Positions 1-8,251 are shown, counted from the stretch's first letter. The stretch is 20,067 nt of DNA from Victivallales bacterium (GCA_017963875.1 JAGCTA010000407.1:1-20067); one strand, 5' to 3'. Notes: a model not told the origin generated them from the sequence alone. Numbers and translations: made by a program.

Positions 1-966
1 CAATTCATAGTTTCCTCCTTGAAGGCTCATCATTCGAGACTCCAACTTCAAGGGACGCAACAATGTGTGAAAACGGTCAAGCCCACGCGCCTCATTCGCG
101 AAAACAATGAACGGCTTTCCAAACAGAATGGACAGAACAGTCCCGTGAAAAGAATCCGTAATAACAAACTCAGCATTTTTGAAGCCATTCAACCAGTCTA
201 TTGGCGAAGGCATCACGCCTTCTGTGGAATCATAACTGCCAAAAGCAACCGATGTCTTTCCCCCCAATTGTTTGCTGATTATATCAATGCAGGCGTTTTT
301 GGCATCTGTCGGATCAAGGACATAGCACATAAGATTTGCGCCAGGCACTTCTCCAAGACTCAATTTCTCGGAATAATCCCCTGCCTGCAGCAGCATCACA
401 GGATCGAGGACTACTGGAGTTGTCTGGCCCAAATAGCGTTTACAATACTCCGCGCCAATATCTTCCCTGACGGAAATGCCCGCGAATTTCCTCGCATACC
501 GAGCCAATACCATCTTATAAACAAGTTTTCGTCCCAAAGACCAATGAACAGAACCGAAGGATGCCGCATAGACAAGCCGAACGGCATCGCAGTCATCAGG
601 AAGAAAATCAAGGAACATCGCCTTCAAAAATCTCCTTTTGGAAAACGTTGGTCTCCACACCTGGTCGCTGCCGACGACATAGCCATTCAAGCCCAGCCCT
701 TTGATTTGTTCAAAGGCAAACGGCCATGTCAACAAATCTGTCCTATCGAGATATTTCGACATGAACGCTTGGATGTTTGCCGTGCGCAACTGGTAATTCT
801 CACGTTCCGTTGATGTCTTCGCTTTGCTCTTCTTGTCTGGAGGGAAGGGCAGATTCAATGTGACAGGTTCATGCCCCAAAGACCGAAGAACCTGCTGCAG
901 GGCATAATTCTGAAGAATGCCACCGTAATTTGAAAGCAACGGTAATGTTAGAATGCCTATTTTCAT
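1..966 (-). CDS. Polysaccharide pyruvyl transferase family protein (3' part cut by the window edge)
   Basis: The frame is open from ATG at 966 to base 1 with no stop, giving the first 322 residues. It belongs to the polysaccharide pyruvyl transferase family (PF04230), whose members add ketal pyruvate from phosphoenolpyruvate to sugars of surface polymers in the cytoplasm. Visible hallmarks are an N-terminal MKIGILTLPLLSNYGGILQNYAL start, GSDQVWR at residues 99-105, YAASFG at 133-138 and the family signature TDSFHGT at 270-276, followed by a hydrophobic LFGKPFIVF strand. The family is usually 350-400 residues, so only a short C-terminus is missing. It starts 30 bp after the iron-sulfur protein gene and has no clear Shine-Dalgarno, so it is probably translated from the shared mRNA. 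Many PF04230 members of this subgroup have no tested pyruvyl donor or acceptor, so the exact reaction is open. Confidence 0.88.
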   Translation of the reverse strand, partial: MKIGILTLPLLSNYGGILQNYALQQVLRSLGHEPVTLNLPFPPDKKSKAKTSTERENYQLRTANIQAFMSKYLDRTDLLTWPFAFEQIKGLGLNGYVVGSDQVWRPTFSKRRFLKAMFLDFLPDDCDAVRLVYAASFGSVHWSLGRKLVYKMVLARYARKFAGISVREDIGAEYCKRYLGQTTPVVLDPVMLLQAGDYSEKLSLGEVPGANLMCYVLDPTDAKNACIDIISKQLGGKTSVAFGSYDSTEGVMPSPIDWLNGFKNAEFVITDSFHGTVLSILFGKPFIVFANEARGLDRFHTLLRPLKLESRMMSLQGGNYEL

Positions 967-996
967 TGTTATCAATAAAAGTTTTTACGGCAAAAC

Positions 997-2202
997 CTAA
1001 TGTTTTCCGCTCGGACGACTATCTGGCACCATTTCGTTGATGTGCCGATGGCGCCAATTGGGAAACAAATGAATCAATGTTTTCCACCAGACTCGATAAT
1101 TATACCAACGAAGAAGTTTTAGCAATGGAAACTTCCCATAATCCTGCCAGAACGCCTTGCTGTAAGGGGAGTTTTTCGCCGATTTCATCGACGCGGGATT
1201 GGAGGCCATCGCTTTTTCGACCGACACCTCAAGGCGTTGCATCTGGTCTGAAATGCTTTCCAGCAGACGTTTTCCTGCATCCGAATGAACCATCACCAAA
1301 GAGACACCGCCTTTCGCGTCAAACAACTGAGGCAAGAACTTCTTGACTTTCCAGAAATCGGCCAGAGTAATGTCCTGAGTCCAATTTGGATATTTAAATC
1401 TGCAATGAAAACACGCAGGCCTGAGAAACAAATGCTGGAGGAAACCACGGATAAACGGATCGTGCTTATGAATGCAGGAATATCTTTCCCCATCAGAATA
1501 AAATATTGTCATTGAAAAGTCATACCAACTCAAGCACTTGTCGCGAAAGTTAACCCCTGCGATCTTTTTCCCAAATACATCCATGCGCTCCTGAAGATAT
1601 TTCTGCCAGACTTTTGGGCTAGGAACCCCATGACAGACAAAACCGACAGTAAACAGCCTTCCGTCAACCTCTTTATCACCCAACACTTTTTTCAACGCCG
1701 CCAACTGGCATGGTGTCCCTGAAAACAGCACGTCATGCCCTGCCTTCAATGCCTCAATAGCCTTTAAATACGCGCCATTTTCACTGCTCTGGACATATTT
1801 AGACCCTTGGAACTTCGATAGTTCTGAAATATCATCACTACAATCAAGCACCACATTGAAATCCGAATCGAACCTGGCGCCAAAGACAACGCCACCATCA
1901 GACAACACTTTCTGCGCAAGCAGTTGGAAGATACCTCCAGAAGAACTGCGCATGAGTTCCTCTTTTCGATTTGTGACTGCCCCCCATGCCTCCTTCACCA
2001 ATTGTGGCGTTGGCGATGACATTACAGGGCATGTCCTGACACATTTGCCACAACCCAGACAATGTCCTTCATCCACCTTTGGATACACGAACCCATGCCC
2101 ATCTGGCAACATCTGAATCGCCTTGGCTGGACACACGACAGCACACGCCGCGCATCCACAGCAGACATCCGCATCTGGCAAAACTGGCAATCCATTTCCC
2201 AT
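997..2202 (-). CDS. Coenzyme F420 hydrogenase/dehydrogenase beta-subunit family (FrhB/FdhB-like) protein with two [4Fe-4S] clusters
   Basis: A 401-residue protein. Two ferredoxin-type cluster motifs sit at the N-terminus: C14-x2-C17-x2-C20-x3-C24-P and C48-x2-C51-x2-C54-x3-C58-P. The rest matches the FrhB/FdhB N and C domains, including SSSGGIF near residue 86, FSGTPCQLAAL near 160 and TLADFW near 274. F420-reducing relatives bind flavin and pass electrons to F420, but bacterial versions lie commonly in exopolysaccharide and LPS loci beside pyruvyl transferases, where their role is not established. The gene abuts the glycosyltransferase: the upstream stop TAG touches this ATG, with GGAG nine bases before the start, so the two are translationally coupled. 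It is followed 30 bp later by the pyruvyl transferase. A redox modification of a sugar, or electron supply to one, is my inference. No transmembrane segment or signal peptide is seen. Confidence 0.87.
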   Translation of the reverse strand: MGNGLPVLPDADVCCGCAACAVVCPAKAIQMLPDGHGFVYPKVDEGHCLGCGKCVRTCPVMSSPTPQLVKEAWGAVTNRKEELMRSSSGGIFQLLAQKVLSDGGVVFGARFDSDFNVVLDCSDDISELSKFQGSKYVQSSENGAYLKAIEALKAGHDVLFSGTPCQLAALKKVLGDKEVDGRLFTVGFVCHGVPSPKVWQKYLQERMDVFGKKIAGVNFRDKCLSWYDFSMTIFYSDGERYSCIHKHDPFIRGFLQHLFLRPACFHCRFKYPNWTQDITLADFWKVKKFLPQLFDAKGGVSLVMVHSDAGKRLLESISDQMQRLEVSVEKAMASNPASMKSAKNSPYSKAFWQDYGKFPLLKLLRWYNYRVWWKTLIHLFPNWRHRHINEMVPDSRPSGKH

Positions 2203-3306
2203 CTATCTACGCTCCAAAAAATCCAAAATCATTGATGCACGCCCAGTAAAGTCATGGCATGACGCGTATTTTCGGGTCTTCTCCTTCAATTCATCCAAGT
2301 GCTCAATCGCTTTCGCCACAACATCCCTTAGTTTTTTCGGAGAATACGGTTCCTCGACAAGACAGTCCATGCTGATTTCGCCGATGAAAGGTGAAAAGCC
2401 ACAGACTTCCGTACATACGACTGGAAGCCCGCAGGAAACTGCCTCCAAAAGGACAGACCCAGCCCCCTCTTCCATAGCGGCATGAACCATCATATCAGCG
2501 GCGCATAGATAATCGGGGACATTCCGTCTTGGACCTAAAAACACTGCCTTGCCAGACGAAATTCCGTGCCGCCTACATAATGCAGAAAAGGCTTTCGGGC
2601 GATCATTGCCTATCACCGCATACCGCACATTTTCTGGCAACTCGCGAAGCACTGACAGCAGCCTTTCGACGCCTTTCAATTTCAGGTTGGTGCCGACTGT
2701 CAGCAGCAGCACATCACTTTCGTCTGCGCCGCATTCTGCTCTGAGTTCTGATCGCACATTATCTGTAATCGAATGCCTGTGCGCACGCTCGTCAATACCT
2801 GGAGAAATCAATTCATAACGATCTTCTGGCAGATCAGGATACTGTTCGAGAAATTCACGCCTCTGCTTTTCACTGATAAGAAGGAAACGCGTTTTTTCCT
2901 TTGCGCTAAAAACCTTTGCCTCCTGTGCAAGCACCGCACGATACCTCGGCAGAAACCGTTTCAGCCACCAGAAAGGCTTCTGTGGCAATCTTGCCTTCAG
3001 ACAGGCATCGCCTGCAAAATAGAAATCGGCTCCCGGGAGACGGTTCATGGTCAACGTCACGCCCTTCCAGCCTGCCGCCCTTCGCTGAAAATCCTCCGCA
3101 AAAGCCTCCATCCTCGCCGTATTCGTCATTCCTCGGAATGGAATCTCCTCTATGACCGCCCCTTTTGGCCGTTCCGATGCATTCCAGGCTGTCGTCAACA
3201 CTGTGACCTTATGCCCCCGCCGCACAGCCTCCTCAACAATGCGTCGAGCATCGCTCTGCAAGCCGCCATACGGGAAATATTTGAATAAGGCTATCAGTAT
3301 TTCCAT
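2203..3306 (-). CDS. waaG: WaaG-like GT4 glycosyltransferase (lipopolysaccharide core glucosyltransferase family)
   Basis: A 367-residue GT-B fold enzyme. It resembles enterobacterial WaaG (RfaG), the UDP-glucose:heptosyl-LPS alpha-1,3-glucosyltransferase, along its length: FKYFPYGGLQSDARRI at 8-23, the LPGADFYFAGDAC segment at 90-102, LLISEKQ near 142-148, the ISPGID turn at 167-172, VGTNLKLKGVERL near 204-216, and the GT4 donor-binding E-x7-E pair E280/E288 in EEGAGSVLLEAVSCGLPVV. In E. coli the pair lies at almost the same position. It should work on the cytoplasmic face of the inner membrane on a lipid A-core acceptor. The sugar donor and acceptor may differ here, because the organism is not an enterobacterium. 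It is the first gene of the coupled set with the iron-sulfur protein, and lies 39 bp after the DUF4832 gene. Its Shine-Dalgarno is weak. Confidence 0.85.
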   Translation of the reverse strand: MEILIALFKYFPYGGLQSDARRIVEEAVRRGHKVTVLTTAWNASERPKGAVIEEIPFRGMTNTARMEAFAEDFQRRAAGWKGVTLTMNRLPGADFYFAGDACLKARLPQKPFWWLKRFLPRYRAVLAQEAKVFSAKEKTRFLLISEKQRREFLEQYPDLPEDRYELISPGIDERAHRHSITDNVRSELRAECGADESDVLLLTVGTNLKLKGVERLLSVLRELPENVRYAVIGNDRPKAFSALCRRHGISSGKAVFLGPRRNVPDYLCAADMMVHAAMEEGAGSVLLEAVSCGLPVVCTEVCGFSPFIGEISMDCLVEEPYSPKKLRDVVAKAIEHLDELKEKTRKYASCHDFTGRASMILDFLERR

Positions 3307-3345
3307 TACTTCGACGACAAGGTCCTTCCCTTGAATCGCTGTTTG

Positions 3346-4860
3346 TTATAGTTCGCCTAGCCAATTGACACCGTCTTTAAACTCAATGTCATTGGCGCAA
3401 CGGATGGCATATTCGGGGACATCACGCAGCACAGGCGAATCATCGGGCAGCCAAAGCCCGAGGCGTTTCCCCTGAACATTGTCGGCGGGAATATCAAACT
3501 TCAATGTCTGCTTTTCGCCCGCAAACCACCGCTGGATATCACTCTCAAGCAGGAATGCCTTGTCATCTATGCGCAGATACGCCCTGCGCGGATTGACAGG
3601 CGAAGAGAATCCTCGATTGACCAGTTTAATCTTGCCTTTCAGATGTCCTTCCGCCATTTCCGCATCAACACTCTGCAATTCCAGGCGGTAGCCGATATGG
3701 TCGCGCATATATTCATAGTAACTGCGCCACACGAACTTGCCATGGACATCCGTGAAATAGCCATCGGACATCGGCAGTTTCTCCTTCTCTAAGAACATCG
3801 GGTCAACGGGGACCCGCTTCCACACGTCAATCGAATAGCATGTGTCCGCGCCTTCAAACGCACTGTGTCCATGGACGAAGCCCAATGTGTCGAAATGCCA
3901 GTTCCGCAACAGTTTCGTCGTCTCCGTCGGCAACGCCATGCCTGCGACATCCGACCAGAACAACTCGCCGTCCTGCGGCAGATACTTCGACTCCCTCGCG
4001 AGATATTCCTTCTCGTCTTCAACGGAAATCAGGCTATCCCCCCTGCCAAAAGTGCCGCCATGCCGTGGCTGTGCCATGAAACCATCGTCGAAATGCCCAA
4101 TGCGCGCCCTGGGGTCATCCGTAAACGCCAGACTCTCTGGCAGCGGTTCCGTACCATAAATCGCCATCTTCAACACTGGATAGCGGACCATCGTGCGGCG
4201 GGAAGGCGGCAAAACATCCAGCACAGCCTTGTATAATTCCTTTCTGAACCCCACATCCGTCTGAAGAAAATGATAACTGTTGTGCCATTCCCCGAATTTG
4301 CCTACAAAGCCCATCTGAAGCACATAGATGACATCCGAATACTTCTGAATCAGCGGTGCCAACTGCGCCAAATGCTTCAGCGTCGTCTCCGCCGTCGGTC
4401 CAGACAACGTCGGAGACAATTCGTATGCGAAACGCAGCAGCGATTTAACGCCAGCGCGACGCACTTTCAGAAAAAAGTCCTCAATGTCATCCAGTTTCTC
4501 CTGCGGGATATCCCGTCCGTCGTTGTATTTCATGAGAAAACAGTAGGACTGCATGATGGTCACGCCGTCATAACTGAAATAGTCGATTTCATCCTGCCAG
4601 TTCCAATGGGAGAACTCGACGCCATCGAGCCTGTTTCCGCGAATCAGGTGCGGCACGTTTGGAATACTTGCGTTTTGATAAACTGGCTTCTCGCTGCGCC
4701 CGTCCAGTTTCAACTGCTTGATATGGCAGGAGCATGTCCCAGCGATCTCGCCTGGAATTTGGCTGAAGTACATTTCAGTGCGAAAACCTCGTTCAGGATT
4801 GCGCAGTCCCATGCGGCCATGGACATCGTCAGGATGAATTCCTCGAAACTCTTTTTTCAT
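3346..4860 (-). CDS. DUF4874/DUF4832 domain protein, putative cytoplasmic TIM-barrel glycoside hydrolase-like enzyme
   Basis: A 504-residue protein without signal peptide. The N-terminal half fits DUF4874: NPERGFR at 21-27, LLRFAYE at 141-147, and GFVGKFGEWHNSYH at 184-197 with E191 and H193 in the family's G-x-W/F-G-E-W signature. The C-terminal half fits DUF4832, ending in a beta-sandwich-like tail (about 395-490) with LKGKIKLVNRGFSSPVN and a LGLWLPDDSP segment. These two domains usually occur fused. Related proteins are often exported and occur near carbohydrate enzymes. No reaction has been shown that I know of, and a glycosidase role with E191 as a candidate acid is inference. The gene lies between the sensor kinase (66 bp upstream) and the WaaG-like gene (39 bp downstream), all on one strand, so it may share their transcript. 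The lack of an export signal would put its substrate in the cytoplasm. Confidence 0.8.
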   Translation of the reverse strand: MKKEFRGIHPDDVHGRMGLRNPERGFRTEMYFSQIPGEIAGTCSCHIKQLKLDGRSEKPVYQNASIPNVPHLIRGNRLDGVEFSHWNWQDEIDYFSYDGVTIMQSYCFLMKYNDGRDIPQEKLDDIEDFFLKVRRAGVKSLLRFAYELSPTLSGPTAETTLKHLAQLAPLIQKYSDVIYVLQMGFVGKFGEWHNSYHFLQTDVGFRKELYKAVLDVLPPSRRTMVRYPVLKMAIYGTEPLPESLAFTDDPRARIGHFDDGFMAQPRHGGTFGRGDSLISVEDEKEYLARESKYLPQDGELFWSDVAGMALPTETTKLLRNWHFDTLGFVHGHSAFEGADTCYSIDVWKRVPVDPMFLEKEKLPMSDGYFTDVHGKFVWRSYYEYMRDHIGYRLELQSVDAEMAEGHLKGKIKLVNRGFSSPVNPRRAYLRIDDKAFLLESDIQRWFAGEKQTLKFDIPADNVQGKRLGLWLPDDSPVLRDVPEYAIRCANDIEFKDGVNWLGEL

Positions 4861-4926
4861 TGGCCAAAATTCCAGATAGTTGGTTGTTCGCTGTTAAATT
4901 TCTGCAAAATCTTCCCGAATGAACGA

Positions 4927-6402
4927 CTAGACTGAGGCAGAATGTTCCTTTGCGGCAGAGATACCAATTGATGTTCCCAATTTCTTCGGAGTCATCAACG
5001 CCTTAATCTTATCGTATGTGACAGGCTTGAACATAATTTCGTCAAACACGCTCGCATGGCTTTCATCCTTTGCCTCGACATCCGCCGTCAACGCGATAAC
5101 TGGAATTCCATGGAGCCTTGGAATCTTCCTGACAGCCTCTGTGAATTCCACACCACTCATCCCTGGCATCCACAAATCTGTGAGAATCAAATCCACATCA
5201 AGCGTCTCCAATTTTTCCAGGGCATCTGGCCCAGACTTCGCGGTCTCTATCCTCTCAACCCCTGCCCTGCGGCAAATGGCACTCATCACTTTCAAGTTCA
5301 TCTCAACGTCGTCAACAAGCAGTATGGATTTGATTTCACTCGTCACCTGATATTTATCCTCAGATTCAGATTCCTCTTCGAGCATGTCCTCCAAATCAAG
5401 GGAATAGCGGACATGGGGGATACGCACCTCAAATGTACTGCCACGCCCAACGGTACTGCTGATAAACAAGCCACCTCCCATGCGCTCAATCAAGCGCTTG
5501 GTAATGGTCATTCCAAGCCCTGTGTCGCCATCGACAATATTGGAGCCGCGTAGTTTTGAAATTGCCTCCGACGGGCGCAGCAGGCGTTCCATCTGCGATT
5601 CATCCATGCCGCTGCCTGTATCCACAACACGAAAACTCAGCGTACCGAATCCGTCGATGCCATTGTCAAAATCCCCATACAGGACGACGGAGCCTTTTTC
5701 CGTGTACTTGAGGGCATTGCCAATCAAATTGAAAATAATCTGCCGAACACGTAGCGGGTCGATATACAAAGTCGGCATCTGTTCGATTTTCGTTTCCAAA
5801 GTCGTATGCTTCTGATCGGCCCGATAAGCGAAAATCCCCATGGAATCCTCGCCCAGTTTTTTGAAATCCGTCGCCGTGACTTCCATGTGCATTTTGTCCC
5901 CTTCCAATTTGGAAAGGTCTAGGACGTCATTGACAAATTTCATAAGGGCTTCAGCCGAGACTGAAATGGAATCAAGGTACTTCCGCCGAGTTTCACTGTC
6001 CACGACGTCGTCCTTCAGCAAATCAGAGAAACCGATGATTGCGGCCAATGGGGTTCGTATTTCATGGCTTATGCTTGCAATGAACTGTGTCTTCGCCTCC
6101 GCCTCCGCCTCGGTTTTTCTGCGCATCCGCACCATGTGTATCAAAGCAACCACTAGAACTATGCACGCCACGGAAAGCACTGCGGCCATCATGCCTAATA
6201 ACCCATAATAGGCATTGTTCTGTGCGCAATCGACACATATTTGGTTGTCTTCTCCCCATACCGTATGGGCCGTCATGCACAAAGCAACCGCCAAAACCAC
6301 CATGCGGGACCTGTTCACTGCCTTCAGCACATGACTGCCCGCGACTGTTCCATCCACTCGATTATCGTTGTTAGATTCCATAATATTGCCCGATTCTTCC
6401 AT
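4927..6402 (-). CDS. Membrane hybrid sensor histidine kinase with C-terminal receiver domain
   Basis: I chose ATG at 6402 (491 residues) because GAGG lies five bases before it. The same frame can be extended to a TTG at 6441. Order: a hydrophobic signal/membrane segment at about 34-50, a very short outer loop at 51-66 holding C56-V-D-C59, a second membrane helix at about 67-92, then HisKA with H113 in SHEIRTPL. The HATPase follows, with N-box N225/N229, G1 DTGSG at 261-265 and G2 GDTGLGM at 292-298. A receiver domain at about 358-470 has acidic pair D364/D365, phosphoacceptor D409, T439 and K459. There is no output domain, so it must signal through a separate phosphotransfer or regulator protein, none of which is in the window. 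The complete catalytic motifs suggest an active kinase. It is the first gene of the leftward block and could control it, but no target is shown. Confidence 0.92.
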   Translation of the reverse strand: MEESGNIMESNNDNRVDGTVAGSHVLKAVNRSRMVVLAVALCMTAHTVWGEDNQICVDCAQNNAYYGLLGMMAAVLSVACIVLVVALIHMVRMRRKTEAEAEAKTQFIASISHEIRTPLAAIIGFSDLLKDDVVDSETRRKYLDSISVSAEALMKFVNDVLDLSKLEGDKMHMEVTATDFKKLGEDSMGIFAYRADQKHTTLETKIEQMPTLYIDPLRVRQIIFNLIGNALKYTEKGSVVLYGDFDNGIDGFGTLSFRVVDTGSGMDESQMERLLRPSEAISKLRGSNIVDGDTGLGMTITKRLIERMGGGLFISSTVGRGSTFEVRIPHVRYSLDLEDMLEEESESEDKYQVTSEIKSILLVDDVEMNLKVMSAICRRAGVERIETAKSGPDALEKLETLDVDLILTDLWMPGMSGVEFTEAVRKIPRLHGIPVIALTADVEAKDESHASVFDEIMFKPVTYDKIKALMTPKKLGTSIGISAAKEHSASV

Positions 6403-6662
6403 CAATGCCTCATTCCATCGCGAAGAATAATTCCAAAACAATGTAATTATTCATAAAGTAACATTCTCAAAGCCTTTTTCAAAAATATTGCAGTCTGTTT
6501 TTATTTTTTCCGTATTTTTCTTCCCAGATAAATACAAAAAACTCCATTCTAGCAATTGATTTTTTTAATTGACGGTTAAGATTAATTGCCATATCCCGAA
6601 TCTTTCGGCGACATTTTTAATCGAAACACTTTTCATCGTCAATCATCTATTCGGAGAAAAAC
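6403..6662. promoter_or_regulatory. Divergent AT-rich intergenic region between the sensor kinase and fucosidase
   Basis: About 260 bp without a gene, rich in T-runs, serving both directions. Toward the fucosidase there is TTGACG at 6569-6574 and, 17 bases on, TATCCC at 6592-6597, a good -35 with a weak -10. GGAG lies seven bases before the ATG at 6663. Toward the kinase the reverse strand has TTGAAA (6477-6482) but only a poor -10 at a usable distance. No strong inverted repeat was found. Promoter positions are guesses. Confidence 0.35.
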
Positions 6663-7952
6663 ATGGCAACCTACAAACACGGCGACACAAGTTGGTACAC
6701 CCATGACCGTTTCGGCATGTTCATTCACTGGGGATTGTATTCCATGCTGGCGCGGCATGAATGGATACGACATTACGAACAAATTTCCAATGAAGAATAT
6801 CAAGTCTATTTTGACCTCTTCAATCCAGACATGTTCAATCCGAAGGAATGGGCAAAGGCGGCACGCGAGGCAGGTATGAAGTATTTTGTCCTCACGACAA
6901 AACATCATGAAGGCTTCTGCATGTTTGACAGCAAATTCACCGACTACAAGGTCACCAACACGCCTTGCGGAAAAGACCTGGTCAAGGAAATCGTCGAGGC
7001 CTTCCGTGCAGAAGGTCTCCGCGTCGGTTTCTACTATTCGCTCATCGACTGGCATCATCCTGATTTCACGCTCGACCGAAATCACCCGATGAGAAACCGT
7101 GCCAAACCAGAGGAATTCAACAAGGGACGGGACATGAAACGCTATGCAAAATACATGCGTGATCAAATCACCGAACTCCTTACGAACTACGGAAAAATCG
7201 ACATCATCTGGTTTGACTTCAGTTATCCTGGCGAATTCGGCAAAGACCACAATGACTGGGAATCGGAAAAAATCGTGAAACTCGTCAGAAAACTCCAGCC
7301 CGACATCATCATTGACAACCGCCTGGACCTGCCTGGCTCCGCCGACATAGTCACTCCTGAACAATACACTCCAGACAAGGGCATGACTGACAAGGACGGC
7401 AATCCTGTCGTATGGGAAGGTTGCCAGACCTTCTCTGGCTCATGGGGCTACCATCGGGACGAGGCCACATGGAAATCACCCAAAATGTGCATCGAACTTC
7501 TCATAAACCACGTCAGCCGTGGCGGTAATCTCCTCATGAACGTTGGCCCTACTTCCAGGGGCTATATTGACCAGCGCGCCCTCGACCGCCTCGCCGCTTT
7601 CGCCCAATGGATGAAATACAACTCACGCGCCATCTATGGGTGCGGACAGGCACCCGCAGGATTTGTTCCGCCCGATGACTGCCGCTATACATACAATGCA
7701 GAACGCAACTGCCTGTACCTCCATTTCTTCTCATGGCCGTTCAAACACATCCATCTGCCTGGACTCGAAGGTAAAGTCAAATATGCGCAACTCCTCTGCG
7801 ACGGCAGTGAAATCCACTTCCGCAGTTCTGCAAACCAGCCCCTTTCCGCCATGCACAGCAAGTCTCCTGACAAAGCCGTGACACTCGAATTGCCAGTCGT
7901 TCTGCCGCAATCCGCTGGGGAAGTGCCTGTGATTGAAATCTTCCTGAAGTGA
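6663..7952 (+). CDS. Alpha-L-fucosidase, glycoside hydrolase family 29, intracellular
   Basis: A 429-residue GH29 enzyme that hydrolyses terminal alpha-L-fucose from glycans or fucosides with retention of configuration. Family marks are FGMFIHWGLYS from residue 17, TTKHHEGFCMFDS at 78-90, and the nucleophile strand IDIIWFDF with D185. Later come the VSRGGNLLMNVGPTSRG block at 284-300 and a short C-terminal beta domain. There is no signal peptide, so it would act on imported fucosides in the cytoplasm; many gut GH29 enzymes are exported. The general acid is not fixed by sequence in this family and I do not assign it. The start is supported by CGGAG seven bases upstream. It is monocistronic: divergent from the kinase and followed by several hairpins. 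Other GH29 members can be selective for linkage or act on fucose-like substrates, so the natural substrate is open. Confidence 0.93.
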   Translation: MATYKHGDTSWYTHDRFGMFIHWGLYSMLARHEWIRHYEQISNEEYQVYFDLFNPDMFNPKEWAKAAREAGMKYFVLTTKHHEGFCMFDSKFTDYKVTNTPCGKDLVKEIVEAFRAEGLRVGFYYSLIDWHHPDFTLDRNHPMRNRAKPEEFNKGRDMKRYAKYMRDQITELLTNYGKIDIIWFDFSYPGEFGKDHNDWESEKIVKLVRKLQPDIIIDNRLDLPGSADIVTPEQYTPDKGMTDKDGNPVVWEGCQTFSGSWGYHRDEATWKSPKMCIELLINHVSRGGNLLMNVGPTSRGYIDQRALDRLAAFAQWMKYNSRAIYGCGQAPAGFVPPDDCRYTYNAERNCLYLHFFSWPFKHIHLPGLEGKVKYAQLLCDGSEIHFRSSANQPLSAMHSKSPDKAVTLELPVVLPQSAGEVPVIEIFLK

Positions 7953-7971
7953 CAGCCTTTGCCAGGCTTTG

Positions 7972-8002
7972 CCTCTGTCTCGGGCTGCGCTTGAGACAGA
8001 GG
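7972..8002 (+). terminator. Perfect 10-bp stem hairpin after the fucosidase gene
   Basis: Arms CCTCTGTCTC (7972-7981) and GAGACAGAGG (7993-8002) pair perfectly around an 11-base loop, starting 19 bases after the stop codon. No T-run follows, so it may protect the 3' end or act with the next hairpin rather than terminate alone. Its sequence is related to the hairpin at 14975-15011. Confidence 0.6.
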
Positions 8003-8006
8003 ATCA

Positions 8007-8072
8007 GGGGCGGGGTATCTGCAGGCGCAATTTCCGCCTGCAGTGCCACCGCCCCTCCATTACCCTCTTTTG
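8007..8072 (+). terminator. Compound GC-rich hairpin with trailing T-run, likely fucosidase terminator
   Basis: An inner perfect 9-bp stem CTGCAGGCG (8019-8027)/CGCCTGCAG (8035-8043) with a 7-base loop sits inside an outer GGGGCGG (8007-8013)/CCGCCCC (8049-8055) stem. It is followed by a pyrimidine-rich stretch ending in TTTT at about 8068-8071. This is the most plausible transcription end for the fucosidase and would insulate the sigma factor gene. Confidence 0.65.
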
Positions 8073-8121
8073 TTTAAATGAAAAAAAGTTTTTCTTTTTT
8101 TGAAAAAACATCTTTGCTCTC

Positions 8122-8150
8122 TTGAAAAAACTCATAAATTTTGTTATAAT
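8122..8150 (+). promoter_or_regulatory. Near-consensus sigma-70 promoter of the sigma factor gene
   Basis: TTGAAA (8122-8127), a 17-base spacer and a perfect TATAAT (8145-8150). Transcription would begin near 8157, leaving a leader of about 95 bases. The flanking DNA (8074-8160) is strongly AT-rich. This is the best promoter match in the window. Confidence 0.75.
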
Positions 8151-8181
8151 ATTTGTATTGATTGCACATTGGCTTACTATG

Positions 8182-8203
8182 CCTTGATTCTGGAAGAATC
8201 AGG
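8182..8203 (+). other. Stem-loop in the leader of the sigma factor mRNA
   Basis: GATTCT (8186-8191) pairs with AGAATC (8195-8200) around a three-base loop. CCT/AGG extends it across one bulged T, giving nine pairs. It lies about 50 bases before the start codon and is not followed by a T-run, so it is a leader structure rather than a terminator. Function unknown. Confidence 0.4.
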
Positions 8204-8251
8204 TCATTTAAGTTGAAAATGAGTTTATAACAAAAGGAATTTGAATCGACT

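Noticed and set aside
19..813. Long plus-strand open frame of 264 codons
   Set aside because: It lies antisense to the pyruvyl transferase, whose family signatures are clear on the minus strand, and its own translation shows no recognisable domain.
6639..7364. Minus-strand open frame of 241 codons
   Set aside because: It is the mirror of the GH29 gene, and the GH29 motifs and start signal are unambiguous on the plus strand.
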